Origin: Akkermansia muciniphila | Lineage (GTDB): Bacteria; Verrucomicrobiota; Verrucomicrobiia; Verrucomicrobiales; V1-33 | Direction: 5' to 3' | DNA length: 64,000 nt | Assembly (NCBI GenBank): GCA_945861415.1 | Contig: CAMAUV010000011.1 | Span: 1 to 64,000, forward strand | Part shown: in pieces, positions 19,001 through 27,076 of the stretch | Position numbering within the stretch: position 1 is the first letter of the stretch | How the letters are laid out: each line of letters begins with the position of its first letter | Position numbers and translations under genes: made by a program | The notes under the pieces: model-generated | The model's database searches: none | What the model was told of the DNA's origin: nothing | What the model saw: only the letters and a program-made list of their open reading frames with translations

Positions 19001-21674
19001 TCAGGCCGTTCGTCGTGGTGGGTTTCGCGCCGTTGAGGGTATAGCGGATTTCAGCGCCGGGAGTCGCGGTCGAGATTTCCACGGCGATTGGCGCATCGTA
19101 GAAGCCGCGATCACGGGAGAACGAGGTGTCGGCGACGAAATCGGTGAACCCTCCGCCATTCACGACACCTGGCGTCGGAGTGATAAAATATCCTTCGATC
19201 AAGGCGACATTGTCGAGGCCATAGGAAACATCGGCGCGCTGGCTGGGAAAGACGGGGGAGAATTCGGTCACAACGGTGGCGCCGTCCGGCTTGACGAGGG
19301 CAAGGAATTCTCCGGCGGCGTCGAGACTGAAGTTCGTGTGCAACTGCGCGCCGGCGACCGCCCGGTCTTTGCCGGAGGCGAAAATGACAAGATAACCGTT
19401 AGGAGCGACGGTGACGGCGGGAATACGCCACCTGGTCAGGTCCGACGGATCATCGGTCAGGTAGTAGCCGTTCAGGGAAGCGGTGGTGCCGGTCGGGTTG
19501 CACAGCTCGATCCAGTCCGAAGCCTCGCCGTCCGCGTCCAGCAGGCCGGTCTGGTTGTCGGCCATGAACTCGGAAATGACCGGTTCGCCTGGCAGGACGA
19601 CCCGGATGCGCAACTCGCGGGAGACGGTGCCGTTGGCGTTAGTGGCGGTCAGCACGTAGGTGGTGGAGACGGCCGGGGTCACGGTGGTGCCTGTCTGGCC
19701 GGTGACGCTGGCGCCATTGAGATCGAGAGCGGTGACATTGGCGACATTCCATGTGAGCGCGACGGGAGTGCCCGGAGCGACCATGCCGGCGGCGCCGCTG
19801 AAGGCGTAGATGAGCGGCTGGTCGGTCACCTCGACCTCGACTTCCGAGACGCTGGTGCCAGCGGGCCGCACGGCGGTGAGCGTGTAGGTCGTGGTCGCCG
19901 CCGGACCGGGATTGACGAGGATGCTGCCGGCTCCGCTGGCATTGGTCCTCGCCGTAACATTGCCGATCCCGTGGTCGATCGAGACGGAGGTGAAGGCGGC
20001 ATTGACGATCCATGACAGCGTGATGGGGGCGCCCTGCGGGATGAACGAATTGTTCACCGTGAAGCTGTGAATGCCGGGATCCGGGATGGCGAGGGAGAGT
20101 TCGACGTGGCCGGAAAGTCCAGCCGGGGCGCTGCCCGGGAAACGGGCGGAGTTGACGAGGGCGCCGGGACTGCCGGAGCCGTTGTCCGCGTAAAGATTGA
20201 CGGTGAAATCCCGCAGCCGCTCGAGGCAGCAGGCGTCGCCGCGGCCGAAGATGCGGACGGTATTGATCGTGTTGGTGTTTCCAAGGTCCAGCATGTAGCG
20301 CGGTGGGACGCCCAGTCCGGCTGCGGTCGTCCAGACATCGGCACCGGATTCGATGTCCCCATCGAACACCGAGGCCGGGAGTCCGTGGTGCAGCACGGTG
20401 GTGGTCGGCGGCGTCTCAGTGGACGGATTGCCCGCCTGCACGATGTCGTTTCCGCTGGTGCCGTCGGCGTCGGCGTCATTGGGGTCGATTCCGAACGGGA
20501 AGACCTCGATTTCCGAGAGGTGGAGATGCGTATCGACGGTGTCGTTCTTCACCACCTCGATGAAGCGCCCGGTGGCGCCGAGAAGATCGGTCACATTGGC
20601 GACGATGATGGTGATGGCGGCCGTCGCGGTACCCGAGGGATTGGCCGCAGAGAGAGTATAGGTTGTGGTCGCGAGGGGCGAGACGACGAGAGACGTGGCA
20701 CCGGGCAGCATCTCGACGTTGTTGATGCGGATGGTGGAGAAGTTAGTGACATTCCACGACAGGGTCACGTCCGTTCCGGCCGGGATGCTCGTGAGGGTGG
20801 AATCGTAAGCGTGGATGATGGGGAGATTATCGATGGTGACGGTGGCATTGGCCGTCGAGGACTGCCCGCCGGAAGTGACCGACAACCGGTAGGTAGTCGT
20901 CACCAGCGGCCCTGGATTGAGGAGGATGCTGCCCACGCCGCTGGTGCTCAGCGGCAGGACGTTGCCGACCCCGTTGTCGATGCCGGCCACCGTGGCGGCA
21001 GGTGCGAAATTCCACGACAGGGTCACGGGCACACCCGAAGCGATCGTATGGGGACTGGCGGTGAAACTGTTGATGGCGGAGGCCACCGGGAAACTGAACT
21101 CCCGCGGGACATTGCCGGTGTCGGCGGTGTGGAGGTTGCGCGTGCCCGGGACCGGTACCCGGTTGGAGTCGAGCAGTTGAATCTCGAGGTTCTGCCAGCG
21201 GTTCGAGCAACAGCTGTCTGCCCGGGGCCAGAGCCGAACTCTGGTGACATCGCGGGTGCCTCCGAGGTCGAGGGTGTACTGCGCATTCGAACCAAGGCCG
21301 CTCGTGGTGGACCAGACGGCGCCGCCGGATTCCAGCGCGTTGTTGGGCAGGGTGCTCCCCCCGCCGTGTTCGAGTGCTGTCGTCGTGCCTATCAGCGGGA
21401 AAGTGTTGCCGTTGCCGAATGTGCCGGCGGCGGTGACATCATTGGTGCTGGTGGTGAGGCCGCCGAAGGTCGCGCCGCCAAGATTGTTCGGAGTCACCCC
21501 GTTGGCGAAGGCCTCCAGCTCGGCGAGGTGGAGGCGGGTGTCGCCTGTGTCCCGCTTGAGGACGTGGACGTAGGCGGCATTCGTGGCCCGCCCGGAGAAG
21601 GGGGTGACCAGAATGCCCGCGACGACTGCGGCGAGGATGCGGAAACGAATTTTCGAACTGTGGGATGACTTCAT
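16011..21674 (-). CDS. Giant secreted lamin-tail / CotH-kinase-like protein
   Basis: An 1887-residue protein with a signal peptide (residues about 1-30). Visible domains: two F5/8-type discoidin-like regions (about 35-195 and 375-545; each has L-H-L-A/S-E-I/L-E and a cysteine pair R-x-D-x-C-C), interleaved Ig-like repeats with V-T-L-S-W-N and A-T-T-T-Y; a lamin-tail domain near 700-800 (I-S-E-F-M-A-D-N, D-W-I-E-L-C-N-P); a chitobiase C-terminal-like repeat near 890; a CotH-like domain near 1000-1330 (V-Y-L-N-G-L-Y-W-G-Q-Y); a second chitobiase-like repeat near 1390; and a second lamin-tail near 1620-1740. It ends in a D-V-D-L-D-G-L-D-G calcium-like loop and a beta tail common in Verrucomicrobia. 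It is probably a cell-surface protein. The partner substrate of the CotH domain is unknown. Confidence 0.88.
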   Translation of the reverse strand: MKSSHSSKIRFRILAAVVAGILVTPFSGRATNAAYVHVLKRDTGDTRLHLAELEAFANGVTPNNLGGATFGGLTTSTNDVTAAGTFGNGNTFPLIGTTTALEHGGGSTLPNNALESGGAVWSTTSGLGSNAQYTLDLGGTRDVTRVRLWPRADSCCSNRWQNLEIQLLDSNRVPVPGTRNLHTADTGNVPREFSFPVASAINSFTASPHTIASGVPVTLSWNFAPAATVAGIDNGVGNVLPLSTSGVGSILLNPGPLVTTTYRLSVTSGGQSSTANATVTIDNLPIIHAYDSTLTSIPAGTDVTLSWNVTNFSTIRINNVEMLPGATSLVVSPLATTTYTLSAANPSGTATAAITIIVANVTDLLGATGRFIEVVKNDTVDTHLHLSEIEVFPFGIDPNDADADGTSGNDIVQAGNPSTETPPTTTVLHHGLPASVFDGDIESGADVWTTAAGLGVPPRYMLDLGNTNTINTVRIFGRGDACCLERLRDFTVNLYADNGSGSPGALVNSARFPGSAPAGLSGHVELSLAIPDPGIHSFTVNNSFIPQGAPITLSWIVNAAFTSVSIDHGIGNVTARTNASGAGSILVNPGPAATTTYTLTAVRPAGTSVSEVEVEVTDQPLIYAFSGAAGMVAPGTPVALTWNVANVTALDLNGASVTGQTGTTVTPAVSTTYVLTATNANGTVSRELRIRVVLPGEPVISEFMADNQTGLLDADGEASDWIELCNPTGTTASLNGYYLTDDPSDLTRWRIPAVTVAPNGYLVIFASGKDRAVAGAQLHTNFSLDAAGEFLALVKPDGATVVTEFSPVFPSQRADVSYGLDNVALIEGYFITPTPGVVNGGGFTDFVADTSFSRDRGFYDAPIAVEISTATPGAEIRYTLNGAKPTTTNGLTYSGPIPIGQTTVLRAAAFKAGLVATNVDTHTYIFPANVIANPNMRTSVTQHPVYGPQMVNSLKSVPTISLVFQGDVERVEKETSIEMINFEAGDTQLDAGMERFGSYVTDFAKRGIRVNFRTLYGPGKLTFPVFAGHDYPIPPAAKVDAIDLRAGNHDMSERGAYMSNRFVDDAMLDMGQIAPHGRFVHVYLNGLYWGQYHLRERWNAAMLAEYYGGIKEDYEAVNANNSGDEFLTGTVYDGTGRYWAETQARLAGAKPFSSARSHIDMANVFDFMILWVSGNSESEFRSAGSVPRGVPFKFFMKDADGFLRPPGRGVTHNGPLNVMTRLRTEGDPDYKTLLADRIHKHFFNGGALTPAKNIARLQSRVSEVQLSFLSESARWGFRTPDTWQAFQTDLINNQFPLLTNTMISRFMSARMYPSTVAPSFSQHGGTVAPGFQLAITAPAGTIYYTLDGSDPRLAAVPVQQDPPVTLVTEAAPKKAYVPTTANDRFTDAAGKAWNTVGYNDSDWIAGTGGVGFEGGTGYESYFGINVRSMRNLSASCLIRVPFTIAPGALKGKNGAELRVRYDDGYVAYLNGTEIARKNFTGTPNGVSFASAANPDTAAILLEPVNVSFAPLHEGENVLAIHGLNQAIGSSDFLISADLRVTSAPAAGGALSPTAIAYTGAVPINARTVVRSRVLNGANWSALNEATFVQNLNGLVVSEFMYNPSPATAAEITAGFGNSEDFEFLELLNTSPGTLDLTGVRFVDGIQFDFTSAANKSLSAGGRVLVVANSAAFAFRHGPGLPVAGHYTGKLKDEGEHLSCVDALNQVIREFTYDNVAPWPTAAAGQGSSLVLVNPGSIPNHSLPASWTAGLVGGTPGLPEPVPQTFAQWAAAYGGVDPTADVDLDGLDGLLEFFLGGDPLVPSPALLPVASNIDGHPALTYRRNFFAVGPTARVEISSDLGTWTSGGAVEFAGEVNHGDGTVSTTWRSVTPIHAASRQFIRLHVTLVQ

Positions 21675-21726
21675 GCGGGGGCGAATGGCGGGTGATCAAA
21701 AACTCCAACTTTAGAAAACGAGCCTC

Positions 21727-23177
21727 TCAAATTCGGGAAGAAACTGGAAGGCAAATGTTACCTGATTTTAAAACTGCTTGAAATAGCGCTCCGGCTTCGA
21801 GGATGAGCCCCGCTTGATCCAATACGTCGAAGCATTTCGATGTAGGCGTGTTCACCAGCATCGGACAGCCGGTGAGCGCCTCGAAGGCCCGGATGAGGCG
21901 GTGGTAGAAGCCGTGCCGCCCGGCATCGACCGTCTGCACGCGGGCCGAGTCATCGACATGGGTCACGGCGGGGACCTGCGAACGGGCGGCATGGAGTCGT
22001 TCCAATCCGCGCGCCCCGCCGCGGGCGGCCGCAACTTCGGTCAGGATGGTCCGCATTCCGGCAAGCATCCGCAACGGGCAGATGTCGTTCTCGAGAGCGA
22101 GATCGCAGGCGGCCCTTGCATCCGCCATCCTCCCTGACGCTTCGAGAATGCGGCCGCGGAGGTAGTGCGCGTCCGCATGCAGGCCGTCGATCCGCACCGC
22201 CTGATCGATCGCCGCCAGCGCCGCAGCATGGTCGCCTCCCGCATGGGCTGCCCGGGCCTCAGCATACAGCTTCTCCCATTTTCTTAAATCCTCCGCGCTC
22301 AGTTTGGCATCGTTCACACTTTTGAAAGGCGAACTGTTCCGCAAATTCGACGCGGCATGACGAACACGACTTTCGACCCGTTCGCCCGCGCGATGTCCAC
22401 CATCCGCGCCATGTTGAAGCGGTAGTGGGACACGACCTTTCGTTTCCAGTCCTCGTCACGCGAGTATTTGTCGATGCCGACGGTGTCCAGTATGGTGGTT
22501 ACCTCCGCATCCAGTTTCCCGGGGGCGCCGCCGCTGCGCTTGCCTCCCTTGATGAGGCGCGAGATCAGACTGTAGGTGCGCGACTGCGCCAGGGTCGCCT
22601 GCAACCCCCGCACCGCGGCCGGCATTTCCATGAGCCCGGAGTAGGTGCGGTCTTCAAGAAACTCGTTCTGCCCGCAGTAGACGATGAACAGATCAGGCTC
22701 GTAGCTGGCCAGTTCCTCCATCAGCGCGGCGACCCGGTAGCTGGCGTAGCTGATGCTCCCGGCGTTGACCAGCTCCCAGCGCTTCGACGCGTCCGCCACC
22801 GGCAGACACTCCCGCAGCCATCCGCAAAATGAGGTCGGGTCGCGGCAGGGGTGCCCGAACGTCGTCGAGCCGCCCATGCAGAAAATCCGCACCGTGCCCC
22901 CGGCCTTCCGCTTCGGAAAACTCTGCGCATTGAACCACTTTATCTTGTTTTTCGCCGTCACCATGGTGTCGCCGTCCTTCACGAAGAGTGGTAGCTTCGC
23001 CGCGAAGCCAACGTAGGGATCGTCGTCGAACAGGAGCGGCTTCACCCCGAAAAGGGCGAGCACGCCTTCGGTTAGCCCGAAAAAGAGCAGCACCGCGAGA
23101 CCGGAGTAGAGGGCCTTCTTCCAAAGCGGGAGGCGCCGGCGGGGCACGAGGCTGTCTGCAGTGACCGGTTTCTTCAT
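21727..23177 (-). pseudogene. Frameshifted SGNH hydrolase with TPR region and carbamoyltransferase-like tail
   Basis: The first part (start ATG 23177, to about 22353) has one N-terminal TM helix, then the SGNH pattern: F-C-M-G-G-S-T-T-F-G block I, the L-V-N-A-G-S region block II, and F-I-V-Y-C-G-Q-N-E-F block III. At about 22352 one base is missing: restoring a G after the CCG codon joins V-V-F-V-M-P to A-S-N-L-R-N-S-S-P-F-K-S. The second part has a TPR-like segment (A-A-L-A-A-I-D-Q-A-V). It then departs from the SGNH family after T-I-L-T-E-V-A-A and continues with V-P-A-V-T-H-V-D-D-S-A-R-V-Q-T-V-D and L-T-G-C-P-M-L-V-N-T, the C-terminal signature of NodU/CmcH-type carbamoyltransferases. The block V SGNH catalytic region is lost. 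It begins 2 nt after the DUF5989 stop. Confidence 0.78.
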
Positions 23178-23179
23178 AC

Positions 23180-23410
23180 TTAGAACAACGGGTAGATGAA
23201 TGGCGCGAGCGCCGTCTGGCTGAGAATCACAAGGACAATGAGCAACACAAGGATGACGAGGATCGGGGTGAGCCACCACTTCCGGTTCTGCCTCAGAAAT
23301 TCCCAAAATTCCCGCGCGAATCCCGGCGGACGCTCCCCGGCCATCCGCGCGAATCGCTCCCCGGCATCGGACAGGGGCTTGCGACCGGACTCTTTCAAGA
23401 CTTTTGCCAT
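23180..23410 (-). CDS. DUF5989 (SxtK-like) small membrane protein
   Basis: A 76-residue protein: a charged N-terminal half with F-A-R-E-F-W-E-F-L-R-Q-N-R-K-W-W-L-T-P-I, then one strong TM helix (residues about 48-70) ending T-A-L-A-P-F-I-Y-P-L-F. This is the DUF5989 pattern. The family is typically encoded between a carbamoyltransferase gene and an SGNH hydrolase gene. Here the SGNH gene follows 2 nt downstream but is broken, and the only carbamoyltransferase trace is the tail fused to it. Function is unknown. Confidence 0.85.
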   Translation of the reverse strand: MAKVLKESGRKPLSDAGERFARMAGERPPGFAREFWEFLRQNRKWWLTPILVILVLLIVLVILSQTALAPFIYPLF

Positions 23411-23584
23411 TTCCTGCTTCTAAAACGCGACCATGTCAGTGCAACGGCCCTGAATCGCCGCAAAGCATTTTTCGGCGGGCTTTTTTGGACGGGGCTCATG
23501 GCGAGTGGGCTGATCCATGAAGGCGGGGTGATTGCCGTCCCTCTGTTCTTGCGTCCCGCACGCTCATGCTCTCCCATTGAAGAA

Positions 23585-25471
23585 ATGATCTCCCGACTCC
23601 ACGGATTGCTGTCGCTCGCCTGCCTCTGCGGGCTGGCCACCGGATGGGGAGAAAGGGCTGCGGTGGCACCGGAAGGCAGGAGCGTAGTCCGTGACGAACT
23701 TGTGTCCCTGCGCATCCGGACGCTGCCGCGCGAAGACCGACTGCCAGACAAGGATGGCGGGAGAGCCGCCGTTTCCGGGCGGGCGTTGGCGGCGGCGTCA
23801 CCGACACTGAAGCGCGCGGAGGCGGCACTTAAACCCGGGACGGAGTGGTCAGGTGAGGAACTGTCAGGGGAGGCGCTGGCCCAACTGAATAAACTGGCCG
23901 CCGGTCAGGATGTGGCGGAAGTTTTGGCCCCGGGATTTCGATCCACGGCCCTCCATCCTCCGGCCGGCGGAGGGAAAACGTGGCAATTTGTTGCCGGACC
24001 AGGTGATGAAAACATTACGGCGCGGCGCTTCGAAACGAAGGATCTCAAGGACGCACCTCTGGTGCTTGTGTCCGCCGATGACATGGGCAAACTGCTCCAA
24101 CCGATCACGGCAAAACCGGAAAGCTTGAAGTTCAAGATGATCGGAGTGGAGTTGGACGGCGATCACTTTTCCACGCGCGTGCATTTCGAGTCGGAAAGTC
24201 TTTCCGCAGGCGTGCCTGTGGAATGCAGCGGGATTTGGGACTGCGAGTGGCAGCGGGCGGAACCGCCCCGCCTGCGGAGCATCAGGCTGGACGAATTCGA
24301 GGAGGTGCGGACCCGCAAACCATGGTTCGACGACCGCACCCTGGCCGCTCTGGGAAGTAACCCGCGCTGCCACGCCCAAGTTCTTCGGGGCATCGAATAT
24401 TGGGCGCAACGCCTGACGCTCTTTGGCGACATGTCGATGACCGGGCATCACGGACTCGCGACCGGCGACGTCAACGGCGACGGCCTCGAGGATCTCTACG
24501 TCTGCGAAGCGGGAAGCCTGCCCAATCAGTTGTACCTCCAGCAACCGGACGGCACCGCCGTAGAGGTCGCAGCGCAATGGGGTGTGGACTGGCTGGAGGA
24601 TTCGCGCAGCGCCCTGCTGGTGGACCTCGACAACGATGGCGACGAAGACCTCGTTGTCGCGACGATCGCGATGATCGCCTTCGCGGAGAACAACGGCGCA
24701 GGGAAGTTCGTTCTGCGCGGTGGCTATCCCGGAGCGCAGTATCCCTTCTCGCTGAGTGCGGCGGATTTCGATGGCGATGGCGATCTGGATATTTACGCCT
24801 GCGTTTATGGCGCGGGCGATGACGCGCTGACCGGCAAGCGCGGCTTCGAGGCCCGCGCCCCGATCCCATTCAACGATGCGAACAACGGCGGCCGGAACGT
24901 CCTGCTGGAAAATTCCGGCAGCTTCGGATTCCGCGATGTTACCGGTCCGGCGGGACTTGACGTGCATAACACCCGCTGGAGTTTCGCCGCCGCATGGGAG
25001 GACTATGATCGCGACGGTGATCCCGATTTGTATGTGGCGAATGATTTCGGAAGTAATTGTTTCTATCGCAACGACGCTGGCCACTTCACGGAGATGGCCG
25101 CCGCGCTGGGTGTGGAGGATATGGGGGCGGGAATGTCGGTCGCGTGGGGCGATTACAATCGCGACGGAGCGGCAGATTTGTACATTGGCAATATGTTCTC
25201 CTCTGCCGGAAGCCGCGTCGGTTACCAGCCGCAGTTCGCCGCCGGACAGAAAATCGAGGCGGTCACAGGACTCCGGCGGATGGCGCAGGGAAACACTCTC
25301 TTCGCGGGAGGAGGGAACGGCGGGGCCTTCACCGACGCGGGTCCCGGCGCGGGGGCGTGGCTCGGAGGCTGGGCATGGAGTTCAGCCATGGCCGATTTGA
25401 ACAACGACGGGTGGGAGGACATCGCCGTCGCAAATGGTTATTTGACGAACACCCGCGAGGACGACTTGTGA
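23585..25471 (+). CDS. FG-GAP/VCBS propeller protein, N-terminal part ending at an in-frame TGA
   Basis: 628 residues before the TGA at 25469-25471. The ATG at 23585 starts a signal peptide (I-S-R-L-H-G-L-L-S-L-A-C-L-C-G-L). An unclassified region of about 270 residues follows, then six calcium-loop FG-GAP repeats: D-V-N-G-D-G-L-E-D-L-Y-V, D-L-D-N-D-G-D-E-D-L, D-F-D-G-D-G-D-L-D-I-Y, D-Y-D-R-D-G-D-P-D-L-Y, D-Y-N-R-D-G-A-A-D-L-Y and D-L-N-N-D-G-W-E-D-I. The family is secreted and surface-associated. The same frame continues after the TGA with a seventh repeat and the ASPIC/UnbV domain, so the stop interrupts one gene. It may be a nonsense mutation or a selenocysteine codon. Confidence 0.8.
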   Translation: MISRLHGLLSLACLCGLATGWGERAAVAPEGRSVVRDELVSLRIRTLPREDRLPDKDGGRAAVSGRALAAASPTLKRAEAALKPGTEWSGEELSGEALAQLNKLAAGQDVAEVLAPGFRSTALHPPAGGGKTWQFVAGPGDENITARRFETKDLKDAPLVLVSADDMGKLLQPITAKPESLKFKMIGVELDGDHFSTRVHFESESLSAGVPVECSGIWDCEWQRAEPPRLRSIRLDEFEEVRTRKPWFDDRTLAALGSNPRCHAQVLRGIEYWAQRLTLFGDMSMTGHHGLATGDVNGDGLEDLYVCEAGSLPNQLYLQQPDGTAVEVAAQWGVDWLEDSRSALLVDLDNDGDEDLVVATIAMIAFAENNGAGKFVLRGGYPGAQYPFSLSAADFDGDGDLDIYACVYGAGDDALTGKRGFEARAPIPFNDANNGGRNVLLENSGSFGFRDVTGPAGLDVHNTRWSFAAAWEDYDRDGDPDLYVANDFGSNCFYRNDAGHFTEMAAALGVEDMGAGMSVAWGDYNRDGAADLYIGNMFSSAGSRVGYQPQFAAGQKIEAVTGLRRMAQGNTLFAGGGNGGAFTDAGPGAGAWLGGWAWSSAMADLNNDGWEDIAVANGYLTNTREDDL

Positions 25472-25481
25472 AGCTTCTTCT

Positions 25482-25500
25482 GGCGACAGGTCGTGTCGCC
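25482..25500 (+). other. Perfect hairpin 10 nt after the in-frame TGA (SECIS-like)
   Basis: GGCGAC (25482-25487) pairs perfectly with GTCGCC (25495-25500) around a 7-nt loop AGGTCGT. The loop begins 16 nt after the TGA. This lies within the published bacterial SECIS consensus as I recall it (loop 16-37 nt from UGA, a G within the first two loop bases, stem of 4-16 bp). The loop also shares AGGTC with the E. coli fdhF SECIS. The bulged U of the E. coli element is absent. High local G+C makes chance hairpins common. Confidence 0.4.
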
Positions 25501-26779
25501 CTCACCGGTCGATCTCTCCGATACCTCACGGGTGAATCGATACGCCGATGGCTGGACAGGGCTGATGGAACTCGTGCGGAACGGTCACTCATGGAGCGGC
25601 AGCGAGCGGAACCGGTTTTTCCTGAATGACACCCGGGGTGGATTCCTCGAGGCCTCGCGCCTGGGAGGTTTTGATTTTCCCGACGACGGCCGCGGCCTTG
25701 CGGTCGTGGACTGGGACCATGACGGCGACCTCGACCTCTGGTTCCGCAATCGCACCGCGCCCCGCCTCCGCTTCATGCAGAATCGCACCGTTTCCGCACG
25801 CGGAGCCCCGTCGAAGTCGGTGGCCATCCGGCTCGAGGGGACGCACTGCAATCGTGATGGCATCGGCGCCGTCGTGGAAATCCAGACCGGGGGAACGACG
25901 GCTCGGCTCGTCCGCTCGGTGCGGGCCGGCGACCTGTTTCTCTCGCAATCAGGCAAGTGGCTCCATTTCGGTCTCGCCGGCGCCGGGGCGATTACGCAAG
26001 CAATCGTGCAATGGCCGCACGGAGCGAAGGAGACGTTCTCCGGTCTCGCAGTCGAGGGCCGCTATCTTCTGAAAGAGGGCGCGGGAAAAGCCGTGGTCTG
26101 GCAGGGGAAAACGGCGAGAGAAAAGTCAGCGCTCGACGCCGCCCGGCCGGCGGAGATGCCAGTGCCCCGGGACGACGGGACCGCTCGAATCATTTTCCCG
26201 GCGAGGATCCCCATGCCCGCCCTGACTTTCCGCGATCCTGCTGCACGGGAAAGCTCCGTGCGACCGGATGGCAGGCCGCGCCTGCTTCTGCTTTGGTCAA
26301 GCGAGTGCCCGCACTGCCGCAGGCAATTGCGTGACATCGCCGGTGCGGCGCAGTCGATTCGCGCGGCAGGCCTGGATCTTCTGGCACTCTCCACTGACGA
26401 ACTAATGGGACCTGCCGATGCGGCGTCGCATGTTTATAACCTCATCGACCGGCTGCAGTTTCCTTTCCCATGGGGATTGATCGATGGACCGTCCGCCGCG
26501 CGCCTCCACCAGTTCCAGGCCGCGCTGTTTGACCGCACTCCGGCCGATACGGTGCCCCTGGCAATCCTGCTCGACGAAAACGGAAGCGCCGTCTCCCTCC
26601 GTCGCGGCCCCTTCCCTATCGCCCAAATCCTCCAGGAGTGGCTGGTAATCCAAAGGGCGGACGATAAACAGCTCTATCACCTCGCCCCGCCCCTCGCCGG
26701 CACATGGTTCACGAATCCGCCAGGGAGCGCCCACATTGCCGAATTCATGGCGCGCCGCGCCGCCGGATCGCGTTGGTAG
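25493..26779 (+). CDS. ASPIC/UnbV domain plus thioredoxin-like C-terminal part of the FG-GAP protein
   Basis: This is the in-frame continuation after the TGA (GTG 25493 is the first possible start; the homologous sequence begins at once after the TGA as S-F-F-W-R-Q-V-V). Residues include a seventh FG-GAP loop (D-W-D-H-D-G-D-L-D-L-W-F), the ASPIC/UnbV domain (A-I-R-L-E-G-T-H-C-N-R-D-G-I-G-A-V-V, R-S-V-R-A-G-D-L-F-L-S-Q-S), and a C-terminal thioredoxin-like domain with a CPHC motif (L-L-L-L-W-S-S-E-C-P-H-C-R-R-Q-L), as in TlpA/redoxin proteins. With read-through the full protein would be 1064 residues. Without it, this part has no ribosome-binding site or signal peptide, so it would be untranslated or not exported. 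Confidence 0.7.
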   Translation: MSPSPVDLSDTSRVNRYADGWTGLMELVRNGHSWSGSERNRFFLNDTRGGFLEASRLGGFDFPDDGRGLAVVDWDHDGDLDLWFRNRTAPRLRFMQNRTVSARGAPSKSVAIRLEGTHCNRDGIGAVVEIQTGGTTARLVRSVRAGDLFLSQSGKWLHFGLAGAGAITQAIVQWPHGAKETFSGLAVEGRYLLKEGAGKAVVWQGKTAREKSALDAARPAEMPVPRDDGTARIIFPARIPMPALTFRDPAARESSVRPDGRPRLLLLWSSECPHCRRQLRDIAGAAQSIRAAGLDLLALSTDELMGPADAASHVYNLIDRLQFPFPWGLIDGPSAARLHQFQAALFDRTPADTVPLAILLDENGSAVSLRRGPFPIAQILQEWLVIQRADDKQLYHLAPPLAGTWFTNPPGSAHIAEFMARRAAGSRW

Positions 26780-26805
26780 CTTATCCGGACTGATGAAAAC
26801 CACCG

Positions 26806-27004
26806 GTGACTAACAATTCAGGGGTTCTGATCCTGCTATGCAGCGACCACGACGGGGCGGAGGTGGAGTTCGCTACGGCGGGGATGGACAACAAGCTCTT
26901 CGGTCTCCCGCTATCTCAAGGTGCTGCCAAGCGCGGAGCAGTTGATGACCTTCCTCGAACGCGACCGCGCGGAGATCGAGGCGCTGACGAAACCAAAACG
27001 ATGA
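26806..27004 (+). pseudogene. C-terminal relic of a YhcG/DUF1016 nuclease, with a frameshift
   Basis: From 26821 the frame reads G-V-L-I-L-L-C-S-D-H-D-G-A-E-V-E-F-A-T-A-G and M-D-N-K-L-F. One extra G near 26902 then shifts to V-S-R-Y-L-K-V-L-P-S-A-E-Q-L-M-T-F-L-E, ending at TGA 27002-27004. This matches the end of DUF1016 proteins (a G-x-I-L-C-x-x-K/H-D motif and a final V-S-x-Y-x-x-x-L-P). It is on the same strand as the N-terminal relic 11 kb upstream and contains no overlap with it, as if one gene had been split. The middle, catalytic part is not present in the window. Confidence 0.72.
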
Positions 27005-27076
27005 GCACGCCCGGAGACCAGCGGCCCTTCACCGCCGGTGACTCCATGCCAGGCGGCACTCTCTCCCATCAAAAGT

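Noticed and set aside
18528-21668. Long + strand open frames (495 and 533 codons) opposite the 1887-residue gene
   Set aside because: They lie antisense to a clear signal-peptide-bearing protein, show Arg/Gly/Asp-rich low-complexity translations typical of the reverse of GC-rich genes, and match no family.
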